Source: Allorhizobium ampelinum S4
Lineage (GTDB): Bacteria; Pseudomonadota; Alphaproteobacteria; Rhizobiales; Rhizobiaceae
DNA length: 64,000 nucleotides
Direction: 5' to 3'
Assembly (NCBI RefSeq): GCF_000016285.1
Contig: NC_011989.1
Coordinates: forward strand, 3,165,001-3,229,000
Shown: one piece after another, positions 55,890-64,000 of the stretch
How the letters are laid out: each line of letters begins with the position of its first letter
Numbering within the stretch: position 1 is the first letter of the stretch
Made by a program: the position numbers and the translations under genes
The notes under the pieces: generated by a model
What the model was told of the DNA's origin: nothing
The model's database searches: none
What the model saw: the letters and a program-made list of their open reading frames with translations, nothing else

Positions 55890-56279
55890 TCAGGCCGCAG
55901 CATAGGGCTTGTAGGACTTTTCCTCGATGATGTCAGAGCCAAGCTCAATGTTGATCTGCCGCTTCAACTCGGCGCGCCGGTCATTGGTGACATAGACCGA
56001 ACGAGCGAGAGACACGAAACGCGGACCGAAATCACCGTCGCGCTCGCAATCGCGGATATCGTCCTCAATCTCCCACAGCGCCGTATTGACAGCAAGAAGA
56101 TCACGGCTGATGGCGATGACACCCTGATGATCGGCCACCGGCTTCAGCCGTTCATTGAGCAGGGACAGCTCGCGCTCGACATTGGTGCGCTTGGCCTCGT
56201 CCGTGATCCGCTCTGCCTTGATCTGGAGAATGGTGATCTTGTCGATCAGCTCACCCCAGGACACCGGAACTTCAATCAT
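55890..56279 (-). CDS. DUF6165 family protein
   Basis: 129-residue helical protein with the family start MIEVPVSWGELIDKITILQIKAERI and a heptad-rich body (ERELSLLNERLKPV, ALWEIEDDIRDCERDG). ATG 56279 has GGAGA upstream at 8 bases; the frame continues to 56318 without a better start. It lies between the giant repeat protein (139 bp upstream) and the TPR-glycosyltransferases (182 bp downstream) on the same strand. DUF6165 genes tend to sit in glycosyltransferase or cell-surface clusters, which matches; the biochemical role is unknown. Confidence 0.8.
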   Translation of the reverse strand: MIEVPVSWGELIDKITILQIKAERITDEAKRTNVERELSLLNERLKPVADHQGVIAISRDLLAVNTALWEIEDDIRDCERDGDFGPRFVSLARSVYVTNDRRAELKRQINIELGSDIIEEKSYKPYAAA

Positions 56280-56417
56280 TGCAGGTCTCCGATTCGTGGA
56301 AATGCCACGATACAACACCGAACCGAAAACAGGGAACCGGTTTTCGATGCCGTGCAGTGCTCGTACACAGACAGTTGCCCGGCCCAGGTCAAGAAACCCA
56401 GGGCCGGGAGCACTGCC

Positions 56418-59400
56418 TTATGAGTTCCAGCGGAAGTCGCTGGCCGACATGTTGTCGGCGGTCTTGCCGGACAAGGTCATCTGCATATCTGCCACCGCGT
56501 CGCCATCGAAATCGATATAGAGTGTTGCGGTATCATTGACGAAATAGGCCTGGGTATGGTCTGTGACCGAAAATTTCTCTGCCCCCAGATAAGTGAAGGT
56601 GCCCTGCAGCAGACCGTTGAACACCAGCTTGTCTTCACCATTGACGAAGTCGGTGATCTTGTCCGGGCTCGACGTGCTCGATTTGTCCGTGGAGGTGAAG
56701 GTGAAGAGGTCGGAACCGGCCCCACCCGTCACAGTATCGGAGCCGCTGCTCATATAGATCGTGTCATTGCCAGACCCCAGGTCCACCGTCGTATTGGTGC
56801 TGCCCGACAGCACGATCAAATCGGCCCCCGTGCTGCCGGTGATATACTCGATATTGGCCGTGGTCAGCGTCGAGGCGGAACCGAGCGTCAACGTGTCCGA
56901 GCCCGCGCTCAGATCAATCGTCACGCCGGTATACTGGCCGGAAATGGTGATCGTATCGTCATAGGCAGAACCGACCAGGGTTTCGACACTGGAAACGGTC
57001 GCGGTCGCGGCTTTCTCAAAGTTCAGGTAATCCACGCCTGTACCCAGGAAATACTGGCCGTTGGAGATTTCCGTGTCCTTGATATAGACCACATCGGTAT
57101 TGCTGCCGCCGGTGACGGATTCGACATTATAGAGGGTTATATCATTGGAATAATTGCCGAGCGTGACCACGTCATTGCCGTCGGCCAGGTTGAGTTGGAT
57201 GCCCGACACCTGAGCACCCAATGTCACCTTGTCGTCGCCGGAACCACCCGTGACCGTTTCAACGCCGACGATTGTCACCGTGCTTGTCGAGGACGCCAGC
57301 TTTAGTTCATCCGTATCTCCGCCCAGTGAAATATAGCCGCTATAGGTGCTGCTGTTGATGGCGATATAGTCCGCCATGGACTGACCGATAATGGTTTCCG
57401 CATTCGCCACCGTCACCGTATTGGTCGTGTTGGCCAGCGTCAGCTTGTCGGAACCATCGCCCAGATCGATAAATCCACCGGTCCATTGCGTGGCCAGCGT
57501 GATGATGTCGGCATTGGAGCCGCCATTGACCGTCTCAACGTTCGAAACCGTTGCCGTCAGGCCCGCGCTCCAGCTCAGGGTATCCTGGCCATCCCCCAGA
57601 TTAAGAGTTGCCCCGCCGATCGACCCGCTGACAGTCAGCACATCGTCGCCGGTTGACCCGACCACCGTTTCGACATTGGCGATCGTCACGGTTCCGGATT
57701 CGCCGAACGTCAGCAGGTCATTGCCGCTGCCCAGATCCAGAGTGCCGCCGGTATAGACGCCAGACAAAGTGATGTCGTCGATCATCGAGCCGCCAGTCAC
57801 CGTTTCGATATTTTCCACCGTCAACGTATTGTTGGCGGAAGACAGGATGAGGCGGTCACTGCCAGCATTGAGATTGATGAAGCCATCCGTAATCTGTTCA
57901 CCAAGGGTGATGACGTCGCTGCCGACATCGCCGAGAATGGATTCGGCCCCGGTGACGGTCAGAGTGCCTCCCAGTTCCGACATCTGAAGAATGTCGTTGC
58001 CACCGCCGAGCTTGATAGTCGTCGCGGTTACCGCATCGGAAAACTCAACCGTATCATTTCCCGCACCCCCGGTCACCGTTTCGACGCCCGACAGGGTCAC
58101 GTTATTGCCGATCACCGTTTCAACGCCACCCACGGTCACCGTAGTTCCGGTTGCCGACAGGATAACGCCATCCTGACCTGCCCCCAGATTGATATAGCCC
58201 GATGCACCTTCGGCAAGGGTGATAAGATCGGCGGCAGCACCACCGGTCACCGTTTCGATGCCGTTCACCGTCGCCGTGCCGCCGACATCGCCAATGATGA
58301 ACTGGTCATTGCCGGCACCAAGCGAAATCTCCCCACCGGTCATATAGGCGGAAAGCGAAATAATGTCGTCGACATCCGAGCCGACAATCGTTTCGATGCT
58401 GGAGACCGTCAGCGTTCCGCCTTCATCCGCCAGCGTCAGGCTGTCGAGCCCGTTGCCGAGATTGAGGGCCATGCCAGTCGTGCCGGAGGCCAGCGTGAAC
58501 ACGTCGCTGCCGGTGCCGCCGGTGATGCTTTCCACATTGGCCAGCGTCGCCTCATTGGCGTAATTGCCGAAGATGACAGTGTCGTTGCCATCGCCGAGGT
58601 CGATATCAACGCCGGTGACCGTCGCGTTAAACCGGATGACTTCATCGCCGGTTCCACCGATGATCGTCTCCACATTGGCAGCCGTCAACGATCCGCCATT
58701 ATCCTGGAATTTCAAGGTATCGTCGCCATCACCCAAATCGATCATGGTTGCGCCGCCGACCGTGCCGATCACAACTGTATCCGAACCGGAACCGCCGGTG
58801 ATGGTTTCGACATTGGAAATCGTGATAAGGTTCTTCATGGCGGTCGCGTTGGCGTCAGCGACATCGGCCATGATGATGGTATCGACACCGTCAGCGAGAT
58901 CGATACTGCCCTTGAACCCACTGGCAAGGATGATTTTCTGGGTTCCGGCTCCGCCGACCAGCGTTTCGACATTCTGCACGGTCACGGTCGCACTACCACC
59001 GATGGTCAACGTATCGTCACCCGCTTTGAGGTCGATCGTGCCAATGGTCACGGTTCCTGAAACCGTCACGACGTCGTCCGCCGCACCGCCGAAGATCGTT
59101 TCGATATTGGCCGCCGTCAGGGTGCCGCCCTCGTCACTCAGCGTCAGCTGATCGAGACCCTTGCCGAGGTCAATCGTACCGGCCGACATGTCAGTGCCGA
59201 GCGTGATCACGTCGCTGGACGTGCCCGCATTGATGGTCTCAACATTCCGGAGTTCGGCTATATTGTTGTAATTGCCGAAGGTGACGCTGTCATTGCCAGC
59301 CCCCAGGTCGAGATAGACTTTCTCCGCGGCCCGATCAAATTTAACGACGTCGATGCCGTCATCGCCGATGATGCTCTCGATATTGCGGGCCGTGATCGTG

Positions 59401-61136
59401 CCACCTTTCATGATGGTCACCGTATCGATGCCGGTACCCAGATCGATCAGCGAGCCAGTAATGGCGCTGGTGATATACACTTCATCGGTCAAGGTGCCGC
59501 CGACGATGGTTTCAATCCCAGCGATGGAAACGGTATTATCAAAATCACCCATCGTGAGCTTGTCGGAGCCGGAGCCGAGCGAGATCAGATTGCCGGTCAA
59601 CAGGGTCTTGTACAGAATCTGCTCGCTGGCGGAACTGCCCAGAATTGTCTCGACGTTGGAAATGGTCAAGGTTCGTCCAGAGCCGGTAAGCGTCAATGTA
59701 TCATCGCCGCCCTTGAGATCGATTTCGCCACCCGTCGAGGCGACCGAGAAATTGATCGTATCTTCACCATCGCCGCCGATCAGGGTTTCGACACCGGAAA
59801 TGTTGATGGTGTTGGAACCATCGGCCAGCGTCAGCTTGTCCATGCCAGTGCTGAGATTGATCGTGCCCTTGGTCAGCTCGGTGGTCAGCGTAATGATGTC
59901 GCTGGAACTGTCGCCGGTAATGGTTTCGACATTGGCGAACGTGACATTGTTGTTGTACTTGCCCAGGGTTACGCGGTCGCCATCGTCGTCCAGATCGATC
60001 AGGCCGCCGGTTATCTGCGTTTTGAAAATAATATAGTCTTTGGTTTCACTGCCGATGATATTCTCGACATTTTTCAAGGTGGCCGTGCCGCCGTCCTCAT
60101 TGAAGACCAGTGTATCTTCGCCGGCTCCGAGATCGATCAAGCCGCCGGACTTGGCCTCCTGCATGTAGATAAAATCGCTGCCCGAGCCACCATAAATGGT
60201 CTCGACACCGTAGACACTGACGGAATTGGTGTAATTTCCCAGAACGAGCGTATCATTGCCGCCATTCAGAGAAACATATCCGCCAGTGAACACACTCCCG
60301 ATCGTGACGTGATCGCTTCCGCTCGATCCGACGATGCTTTCGGCACCTGAGATTGTCAGCTTATTGGTATAATTGCTGAGAACGACAGTATCATCGCCTT
60401 CACCGGCATCGATACTGAAATTGGAAGCCTTGCTGTTCAGCTGAATGCGGTCGTCGCCGCTGCCAGCCACGATTGTTTCGGTATTGGAGACATAGACCGT
60501 GCCGCCGCCATCGCCGAGACTAACAGAGTCGTTGCCGGAACCGAGATCCACGCGGCGCGTCTGGTCGCCGCTTTTATTCTCCATAATCACGATATCGGAC
60601 TTGGTACTGCCGGTAACCGTCTCAACATCGATCAGGGTGAGCGAATTATCGAATTTGCCGAGGATCACCCGGTCCGAACCGGTTCCGAGATCGATATAGG
60701 TCCCGAGCGCCTGGGCGCTCATCGTCAAATAGTCATTGCCCTGGCCAGCGACGATCGTTTCCACATTGAGGATGGTTGCGGTGACGCCAAGGTCTGAAAA
60801 GGTCAGGCTGTCGATGCCGGCGCCCAAGTCGATGTAACCTGAGGTAGCCTTGGTATCGTAGAAAATCGAATCCGCACCGGTGCCGCCCAAAACGGATTCG
60901 ACATTGGACAATGTCACATCATTGTCGAAATTGCCAAGGATCAGCTTGTCGCTGCCACCACCAAGATCAAGGTAAGCGCCCGAAACCTGATCGGTCAGGA
61001 GAATAATGTCCGTTGCACTCGTTCCAGTCAAACCATCAAGACTGCTTACAGTCGTTGTCTTATTAGACGTTGCCACGGTAAATCCCCATTGTGGTAATTG
61101 CCGACGCAGGTCAGCAACAAAGCGTTTAGTCGACAT
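56418..61136 (-). CDS. Giant secreted RTX-like repeat protein (type I secretion substrate)
   Basis: 1,572 residues. About 31 tandem units of roughly 46 residues, plus one 13-residue truncated unit, follow the plan [ST][IV]xGGxGxDxIxL ... GGxIDLGxGxDTLTLGxxxxTVTVxNVE. Each unit carries two RTX-type Gly/Asp motifs, one per about 23 residues, so a calcium-stabilised beta-roll is likely. It is acidic, Thr/Ser-rich, and I noticed no cysteine. The C-terminal 110 residues (GGAGSDLFTFTSTDKS, GDAVADMQMTLSG, ASDFRWNS) match type I export signals. The ATG at 61136 has a poor SD; GTG at 61076 (GGGGA 7 bases upstream) is a good alternative start and gives 1,552 residues. Probable adhesin or surface-layer protein; no enzymatic domain seen. 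Confidence 0.9.
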   Translation of the reverse strand: MSTKRFVADLRRQLPQWGFTVATSNKTTTVSSLDGLTGTSATDIILLTDQVSGAYLDLGGGSDKLILGNFDNDVTLSNVESVLGGTGADSIFYDTKATSGYIDLGAGIDSLTFSDLGVTATILNVETIVAGQGNDYLTMSAQALGTYIDLGTGSDRVILGKFDNSLTLIDVETVTGSTKSDIVIMENKSGDQTRRVDLGSGNDSVSLGDGGGTVYVSNTETIVAGSGDDRIQLNSKASNFSIDAGEGDDTVVLSNYTNKLTISGAESIVGSSGSDHVTIGSVFTGGYVSLNGGNDTLVLGNYTNSVSVYGVETIYGGSGSDFIYMQEAKSGGLIDLGAGEDTLVFNEDGGTATLKNVENIIGSETKDYIIFKTQITGGLIDLDDDGDRVTLGKYNNNVTFANVETITGDSSSDIITLTTELTKGTINLSTGMDKLTLADGSNTINISGVETLIGGDGEDTINFSVASTGGEIDLKGGDDTLTLTGSGRTLTISNVETILGSSASEQILYKTLLTGNLISLGSGSDKLTMGDFDNTVSIAGIETIVGGTLTDEVYITSAITGSLIDLGTGIDTVTIMKGGTITARNIESIIGDDGIDVVKFDRAAEKVYLDLGAGNDSVTFGNYNNIAELRNVETINAGTSSDVITLGTDMSAGTIDLGKGLDQLTLSDEGGTLTAANIETIFGGAADDVVTVSGTVTIGTIDLKAGDDTLTIGGSATVTVQNVETLVGGAGTQKIILASGFKGSIDLADGVDTIIMADVADANATAMKNLITISNVETITGGSGSDTVVIGTVGGATMIDLGDGDDTLKFQDNGGSLTAANVETIIGGTGDEVIRFNATVTGVDIDLGDGNDTVIFGNYANEATLANVESITGGTGSDVFTLASGTTGMALNLGNGLDSLTLADEGGTLTVSSIETIVGSDVDDIISLSAYMTGGEISLGAGNDQFIIGDVGGTATVNGIETVTGGAAADLITLAEGASGYINLGAGQDGVILSATGTTVTVGGVETVIGNNVTLSGVETVTGGAGNDTVEFSDAVTATTIKLGGGNDILQMSELGGTLTVTGAESILGDVGSDVITLGEQITDGFINLNAGSDRLILSSANNTLTVENIETVTGGSMIDDITLSGVYTGGTLDLGSGNDLLTFGESGTVTIANVETVVGSTGDDVLTVSGSIGGATLNLGDGQDTLSWSAGLTATVSNVETVNGGSNADIITLATQWTGGFIDLGDGSDKLTLANTTNTVTVANAETIIGQSMADYIAINSSTYSGYISLGGDTDELKLASSTSTVTIVGVETVTGGSGDDKVTLGAQVSGIQLNLADGNDVVTLGNYSNDITLYNVESVTGGSNTDVVYIKDTEISNGQYFLGTGVDYLNFEKAATATVSSVETLVGSAYDDTITISGQYTGVTIDLSAGSDTLTLGSASTLTTANIEYITGSTGADLIVLSGSTNTTVDLGSGNDTIYMSSGSDTVTGGAGSDLFTFTSTDKSSTSSPDKITDFVNGEDKLVFNGLLQGTFTYLGAEKFSVTDHTQAYFVNDTATLYIDFDGDAVADMQMTLSGKTADNMSASDFRWNS

Positions 61137-61299
61137 ACGCTCGACCGGCGATCATGGGGAAAGATAGGAAGCGAAGCTGTCGCGAAACTTGCCATATGGT
61201 CGATTAGCAACCCAAAAGCCGTAAACGAATGGCGAGACACGCCCCGGTAAACGTTACGGCCATTCCGGCAGCGCAAGGCTCAATACAAAGCAATTCGGT

Positions 61300-61938
61300 T
61301 TAGCCAAAGGATATGCTGAACAGCAATAAGGCCGCCTTGCCGAGCGCCACAATCACGCCCGCGACGACCACAATCGACAGAAGAAACACCACACTGCCCA
61401 CCACAGCGTAAAGCCCGTCCTTCTCCAGAAGCGCGAAGGCAAACAGCGACAGGGCAATGGCCGGCAGGATATTGCCGAGCGGAATGGGCAATGCGAGAAT
61501 GATGGCCAGAATGAAAGCCATGATCCCTAGGATGTTTTCCGCCGGTCCGCTTACCAGCAGGCCAAAGCGCGGCTTCAGCAGCCGCTCGCCCCGGGCAAGC
61601 CAGGGTACGATCCTGGCGACGATGGCGGAAAAATCGGCCCGCGCCAGCGAGCGTTTGGTGATCCAGCCGGGCAGCCAGGGCTGCCAGCCCAGCATCAACT
61701 GCGCCGCCAGAAAGACCAAAGGCGCGCCTGTTATGGCCGACGTGCCAGGCGGGGTCGGCACGATATTGGGAAGCGCGAAGATCAGGATCAACGCGCCAAA
61801 AGCCCGGTCGCCGAGCGCCTCGAAAATATCACCAATCGAGACCCGCGCCCTCGTTTCATCCTCAGCAATCCGAAACAGGATCTGCGAAAGCGGCAGGGCC
61901 TCCGTCTGCTCAGCACCACTGTCCACTCTCTGATCCAT
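61300..61938 (-). CDS. ExoD family exopolysaccharide-synthesis protein
   Basis: 212-residue membrane protein with about four to five hydrophobic segments. The ExoD domain is recognisable in ILFRIAEDETRARVSIGDIFEALGDRAFGALILIFALPNIVPTPPGTSAITGAPLVFLAAQLMLG, with the conserved proline-glycine loop, and in FGLLVSGPAENILGIMAFIL. ExoD of Sinorhizobium affects exopolysaccharide production and nodule invasion. It lies on the same strand just upstream of the repeat protein gene with 163 bp between, so it may be a separate unit. Confidence 0.9.
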   Translation of the reverse strand: MDQRVDSGAEQTEALPLSQILFRIAEDETRARVSIGDIFEALGDRAFGALILIFALPNIVPTPPGTSAITGAPLVFLAAQLMLGWQPWLPGWITKRSLARADFSAIVARIVPWLARGERLLKPRFGLLVSGPAENILGIMAFILAIILALPIPLGNILPAIALSLFAFALLEKDGLYAVVGSVVFLLSIVVVAGVIVALGKAALLLFSISFG

Positions 61939-62048
61939 TGCCGCTCCTCAAAGGTCGATGCGGAACCCGAAAAACGCTCCGCCGCGAGCGGCATATGGAA
62001 AGTCCCCGCGACGAACGCAAGGGTCGATAGAGAAAGGACCAGCGGCGC

Positions 62049-63902
62049 TTACACCGTTTCCTGCACCAGATGTCCCGCCGAGACCTCCCGGTAATGGCGC
62101 GCTGGCGGTTCATAGCCGAGGGGCCGGACCGGGCTCTTGATTTCATCGGTGGACATTTGCCGGGTGATGTTGCGGCGCGCCGGATCGGGCACCGGCACCG
62201 CGGCGATCAGCTTTTTGGTATAGGGATGCTGCGGATTGTCGAACACCGCCTGGCGCGGGCCGATTTCAACGATTTCACCCAGATACATCACCGCAACCCG
62301 GTGGCTGACGCGCTCCACCACGGCCATGTCATGGGAAATGAACAGATAGGCGAGATTGAAGCTTTCCTGCAAATCAAGCAGCAGGTTGCAGACCTGCGCT
62401 TTGATCGATACGTCGAGCGCCGAGACCGCTTCGTCGGCGACGATCACTTTCGGATCGAGCATCAGCGAACGGGCAATGGCGACGCGCTGGCGCTGACCGC
62501 CGGAAAACTCATGCGGGTAGCGGCGCATCATATCGGCGCTGAGGCCGACGCGCTGCAACAGATCGGCAGCCTTTTCGCGCGCCTGTGCCTTGGTGCCGAG
62601 GTTATGCTCCAGAAACGGCTCCATCACCGCGGTACCCACCGACATACGCGGATCAAGGCTGGCAAAGGGGTCCTGAAACACCATCTGGATGCTGCGGCGC
62701 ATCTTGCGCAGGGTGCTACTGTCGAGCGACATGACATTATAACCATCGAGCGCAATCGTGCCGCTGCTCGGCTCGATCAGTCGGGTAATCGAGCGGCCCG
62801 TCGTCGACTTGCCGCAACCGGATTCACCGACAAGCGACAGGGTCTCGCCGGGCCTGAGATCGAAGCTGACATTTTCTACCGCATGCACAGCGCCGGATTT
62901 ACGCCCCAGCAGTCCCGAACGGATAGCAAAGCGTGTCGTCAGATTTTTCACTTCGAGGATCGGGCGCGGCACCATGTCGAGGGCGCCGACTTCCGCTTCC
63001 TCGACCAGGGTGTCACCGGTCTTGATGTCAATCACCGGAAACCGCATCGGCAAGGCATGGCCGTGCATCGAACCGAGTTTCGGCACCGCCGACAGCAATG
63101 CCCGCGTATAGGGATGCTGGCCGCGGTTGAAAATATCATCCGTCGTGCCGCCTTCGACCATTTCACCCCGGAACATCACGATGGTGCGGTCAGACACCTC
63201 TGCCACAACCCCCATGTCATGGGTGATGAACAGCACCGACATGCCCTCTTCTTCCTGCAGGACCTTGATCAGGTCGAGGATCTGGCCCTGGATGGTCACA
63301 TCCAGCGCCGTGGTCGGCTCGTCGGCGATCAGCAGTTTCGGCTTGGTGGCCAGTGCCATGGCGATCATCACCCGCTGGCGCATGCCGCCGGAAAACTGGT
63401 GAGGGAATTCATCGAACCGACTTTTGGCATTGGGAATGCGGACCTTTTCCAACAGCCGGATCACTTCGGATTTCGCCTCTGCCCTGGAAATATCGCGGTG
63501 GCATAGAATGGCCTCGGCGATCTGCTTGCCGATCGGGAAAATCGGGTTGAGGCTGGTCATCGGCTCCTGGAAAATCATCGAAATATCATTGCCGCGCACC
63601 CGGCGCATCTCTTCTGGTGCCAGCGTCAGCAATTCACGACCGTTCAGCTTGATGCTGCCCTCGATCCGGCTGAAATTCTTCGGCAGCAATTGCATGATCG
63701 ACAGGGATGTCACACTCTTGCCCGAACCGGATTCGCCGACAATGGCGACCGTCTCACGCGGTGCGACATCGAAGCTCATGTTGCGCACCACGGAAGACCA
63801 CTGGTCGCCGATCCGAAACGAGGTGGTCAGATTGCGCACGGACAGAACTGGCTGGACATGCCCGCCCTGAATTGCGCCCTGAGTGGTGAGATCTTCAGCC
63901 AT
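62049..63902 (-). CDS. Oligopeptide/dipeptide ABC transporter, fused double ATP-binding protein
   Basis: 617 residues carrying two complete DppD/DppF-type ATPase domains in one chain, as in GsiA. Domain 1 (about 15-275): Walker [10 protein letters not shown], signature FSGGMRQRV, Walker [13 protein letters not shown]. Domain 2 (about 320-570): Walker [10 protein letters not shown], signature FSGGQRQRV, Walker [13 protein letters not shown] (EA in place of EP). Each has the C-terminal HPYT[RK] oligopeptide-transporter motif. ATG 63902 fits the usual N-terminus; an earlier ATG is at 63938. The permease and binding-protein genes expected upstream lie beyond the window. Substrate unknown. Confidence 0.94.
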   Translation of the reverse strand: MAEDLTTQGAIQGGHVQPVLSVRNLTTSFRIGDQWSSVVRNMSFDVAPRETVAIVGESGSGKSVTSLSIMQLLPKNFSRIEGSIKLNGRELLTLAPEEMRRVRGNDISMIFQEPMTSLNPIFPIGKQIAEAILCHRDISRAEAKSEVIRLLEKVRIPNAKSRFDEFPHQFSGGMRQRVMIAMALATKPKLLIADEPTTALDVTIQGQILDLIKVLQEEEGMSVLFITHDMGVVAEVSDRTIVMFRGEMVEGGTTDDIFNRGQHPYTRALLSAVPKLGSMHGHALPMRFPVIDIKTGDTLVEEAEVGALDMVPRPILEVKNLTTRFAIRSGLLGRKSGAVHAVENVSFDLRPGETLSLVGESGCGKSTTGRSITRLIEPSSGTIALDGYNVMSLDSSTLRKMRRSIQMVFQDPFASLDPRMSVGTAVMEPFLEHNLGTKAQAREKAADLLQRVGLSADMMRRYPHEFSGGQRQRVAIARSLMLDPKVIVADEAVSALDVSIKAQVCNLLLDLQESFNLAYLFISHDMAVVERVSHRVAVMYLGEIVEIGPRQAVFDNPQHPYTKKLIAAVPVPDPARRNITRQMSTDEIKSPVRPLGYEPPARHYREVSAGHLVQETV

Positions 63903-64000
63903 AGGCCCGTTTTCCCCTGTTTTCGGCCTCGATTTCACGACCGAGGCACTTTATTATTGGTCCACCGCGACAAACACTAAGTCAGGCTGCCAAACCGGTT

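Noticed and set aside
56418..61076. DNA-level periodic repeats that could be mistaken for a CRISPR or satellite array
   Set aside because: The period is about 138 bp, repeats are diverged and keep one open frame; they are coding repeats.
63977..64000. End of an upstream permease gene at the right edge (minus-strand frame ending in TAG at 63977)
   Set aside because: Only seven codons are visible before the edge, too few to support a gene.

Overview
The window is a GC-rich (roughly 60%) alphaproteobacterial chromosome segment. Gene content, gene order and codon use point to a member of the Rhizobiaceae, of the Agrobacterium/Allorhizobium/Rhizobium type. The main indicators are a type III PLP ornithine decarboxylase with a long structured leader, an Entner-Doudoroff aldolase, xylA/xylB under a LacI regulator, an nth next to a DUF2244 gene, an ExoD-family protein, and dispersed intergenic palindromic repeats. 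No rRNA, tRNA, CRISPR array, complete insertion sequence or prophage was seen.

Layout. 1-7.9 kb: GNAT acetyltransferase (cut by the left edge), ornithine/lysine decarboxylase with its leader, a divergent LysR regulator, a DUF1007/NicO metal-transport pair, a small membrane protein with a RimJ/RimL-type acetyltransferase, a TerB-like membrane protein and eda. 8-15.7 kb: CYTH and CHAD polyphosphate-type proteins with a WYL regulator, a VOC protein, trhO, an EAL phosphodiesterase, a GH1 beta-glucosidase and two unknowns. 15.7-22 kb: a xylose block (lacI-type regulator, xylB, xylA, terminator, then a sugar isomerase/epimerase and a Gfo/Idh/MocA oxidoreductase). 22-26 kb: an EmrB/EmrA efflux pair divergent from its TetR regulator. 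26-30 kb: TerC, CysZ-like, nth, DUF2244 and an AraC-Ogt fusion. 29.9-31.7 kb: a small accessory island with an unknown protein, a decayed regulator fragment and an alpha/beta hydrolase. 31.7-42.6 kb: SorC-type regulator, tal, an SH3-like protein, a DMT permease, an unknown anchored protein, lysS, gltX and an SLC13-type permease.

42.8-61.9 kb is the most distinctive part. It holds a Sel1-repeat protein, a type I secretion adaptor and ABC exporter, a GT4 glycosyltransferase, a one-module and a three-module TPR-glycosyltransferase, a DUF6165 protein and a 1,572-residue secreted repeat protein made of about 31 tandem 46-residue RTX-like units. An ExoD-family gene follows. I read this as a surface-protein locus in which a giant calcium-binding beta-roll protein is exported by its own type I system and may be glycosylated by the TPR-glycosyltransferases. 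The glycosylation step is inference. A fused double-ATPase oligopeptide ABC gene (62.0-63.9 kb) closes the window.

A second notable signal is a 172-bp non-coding element present twice (6199-6370 and, inverted, 33939-34110), about 90% identical without gaps. Each copy sits between two copies of a different 24-25 bp hairpin; the tal terminator is one of these. This looks like a small mobile element that inserts at terminator-like hairpins and duplicates them.
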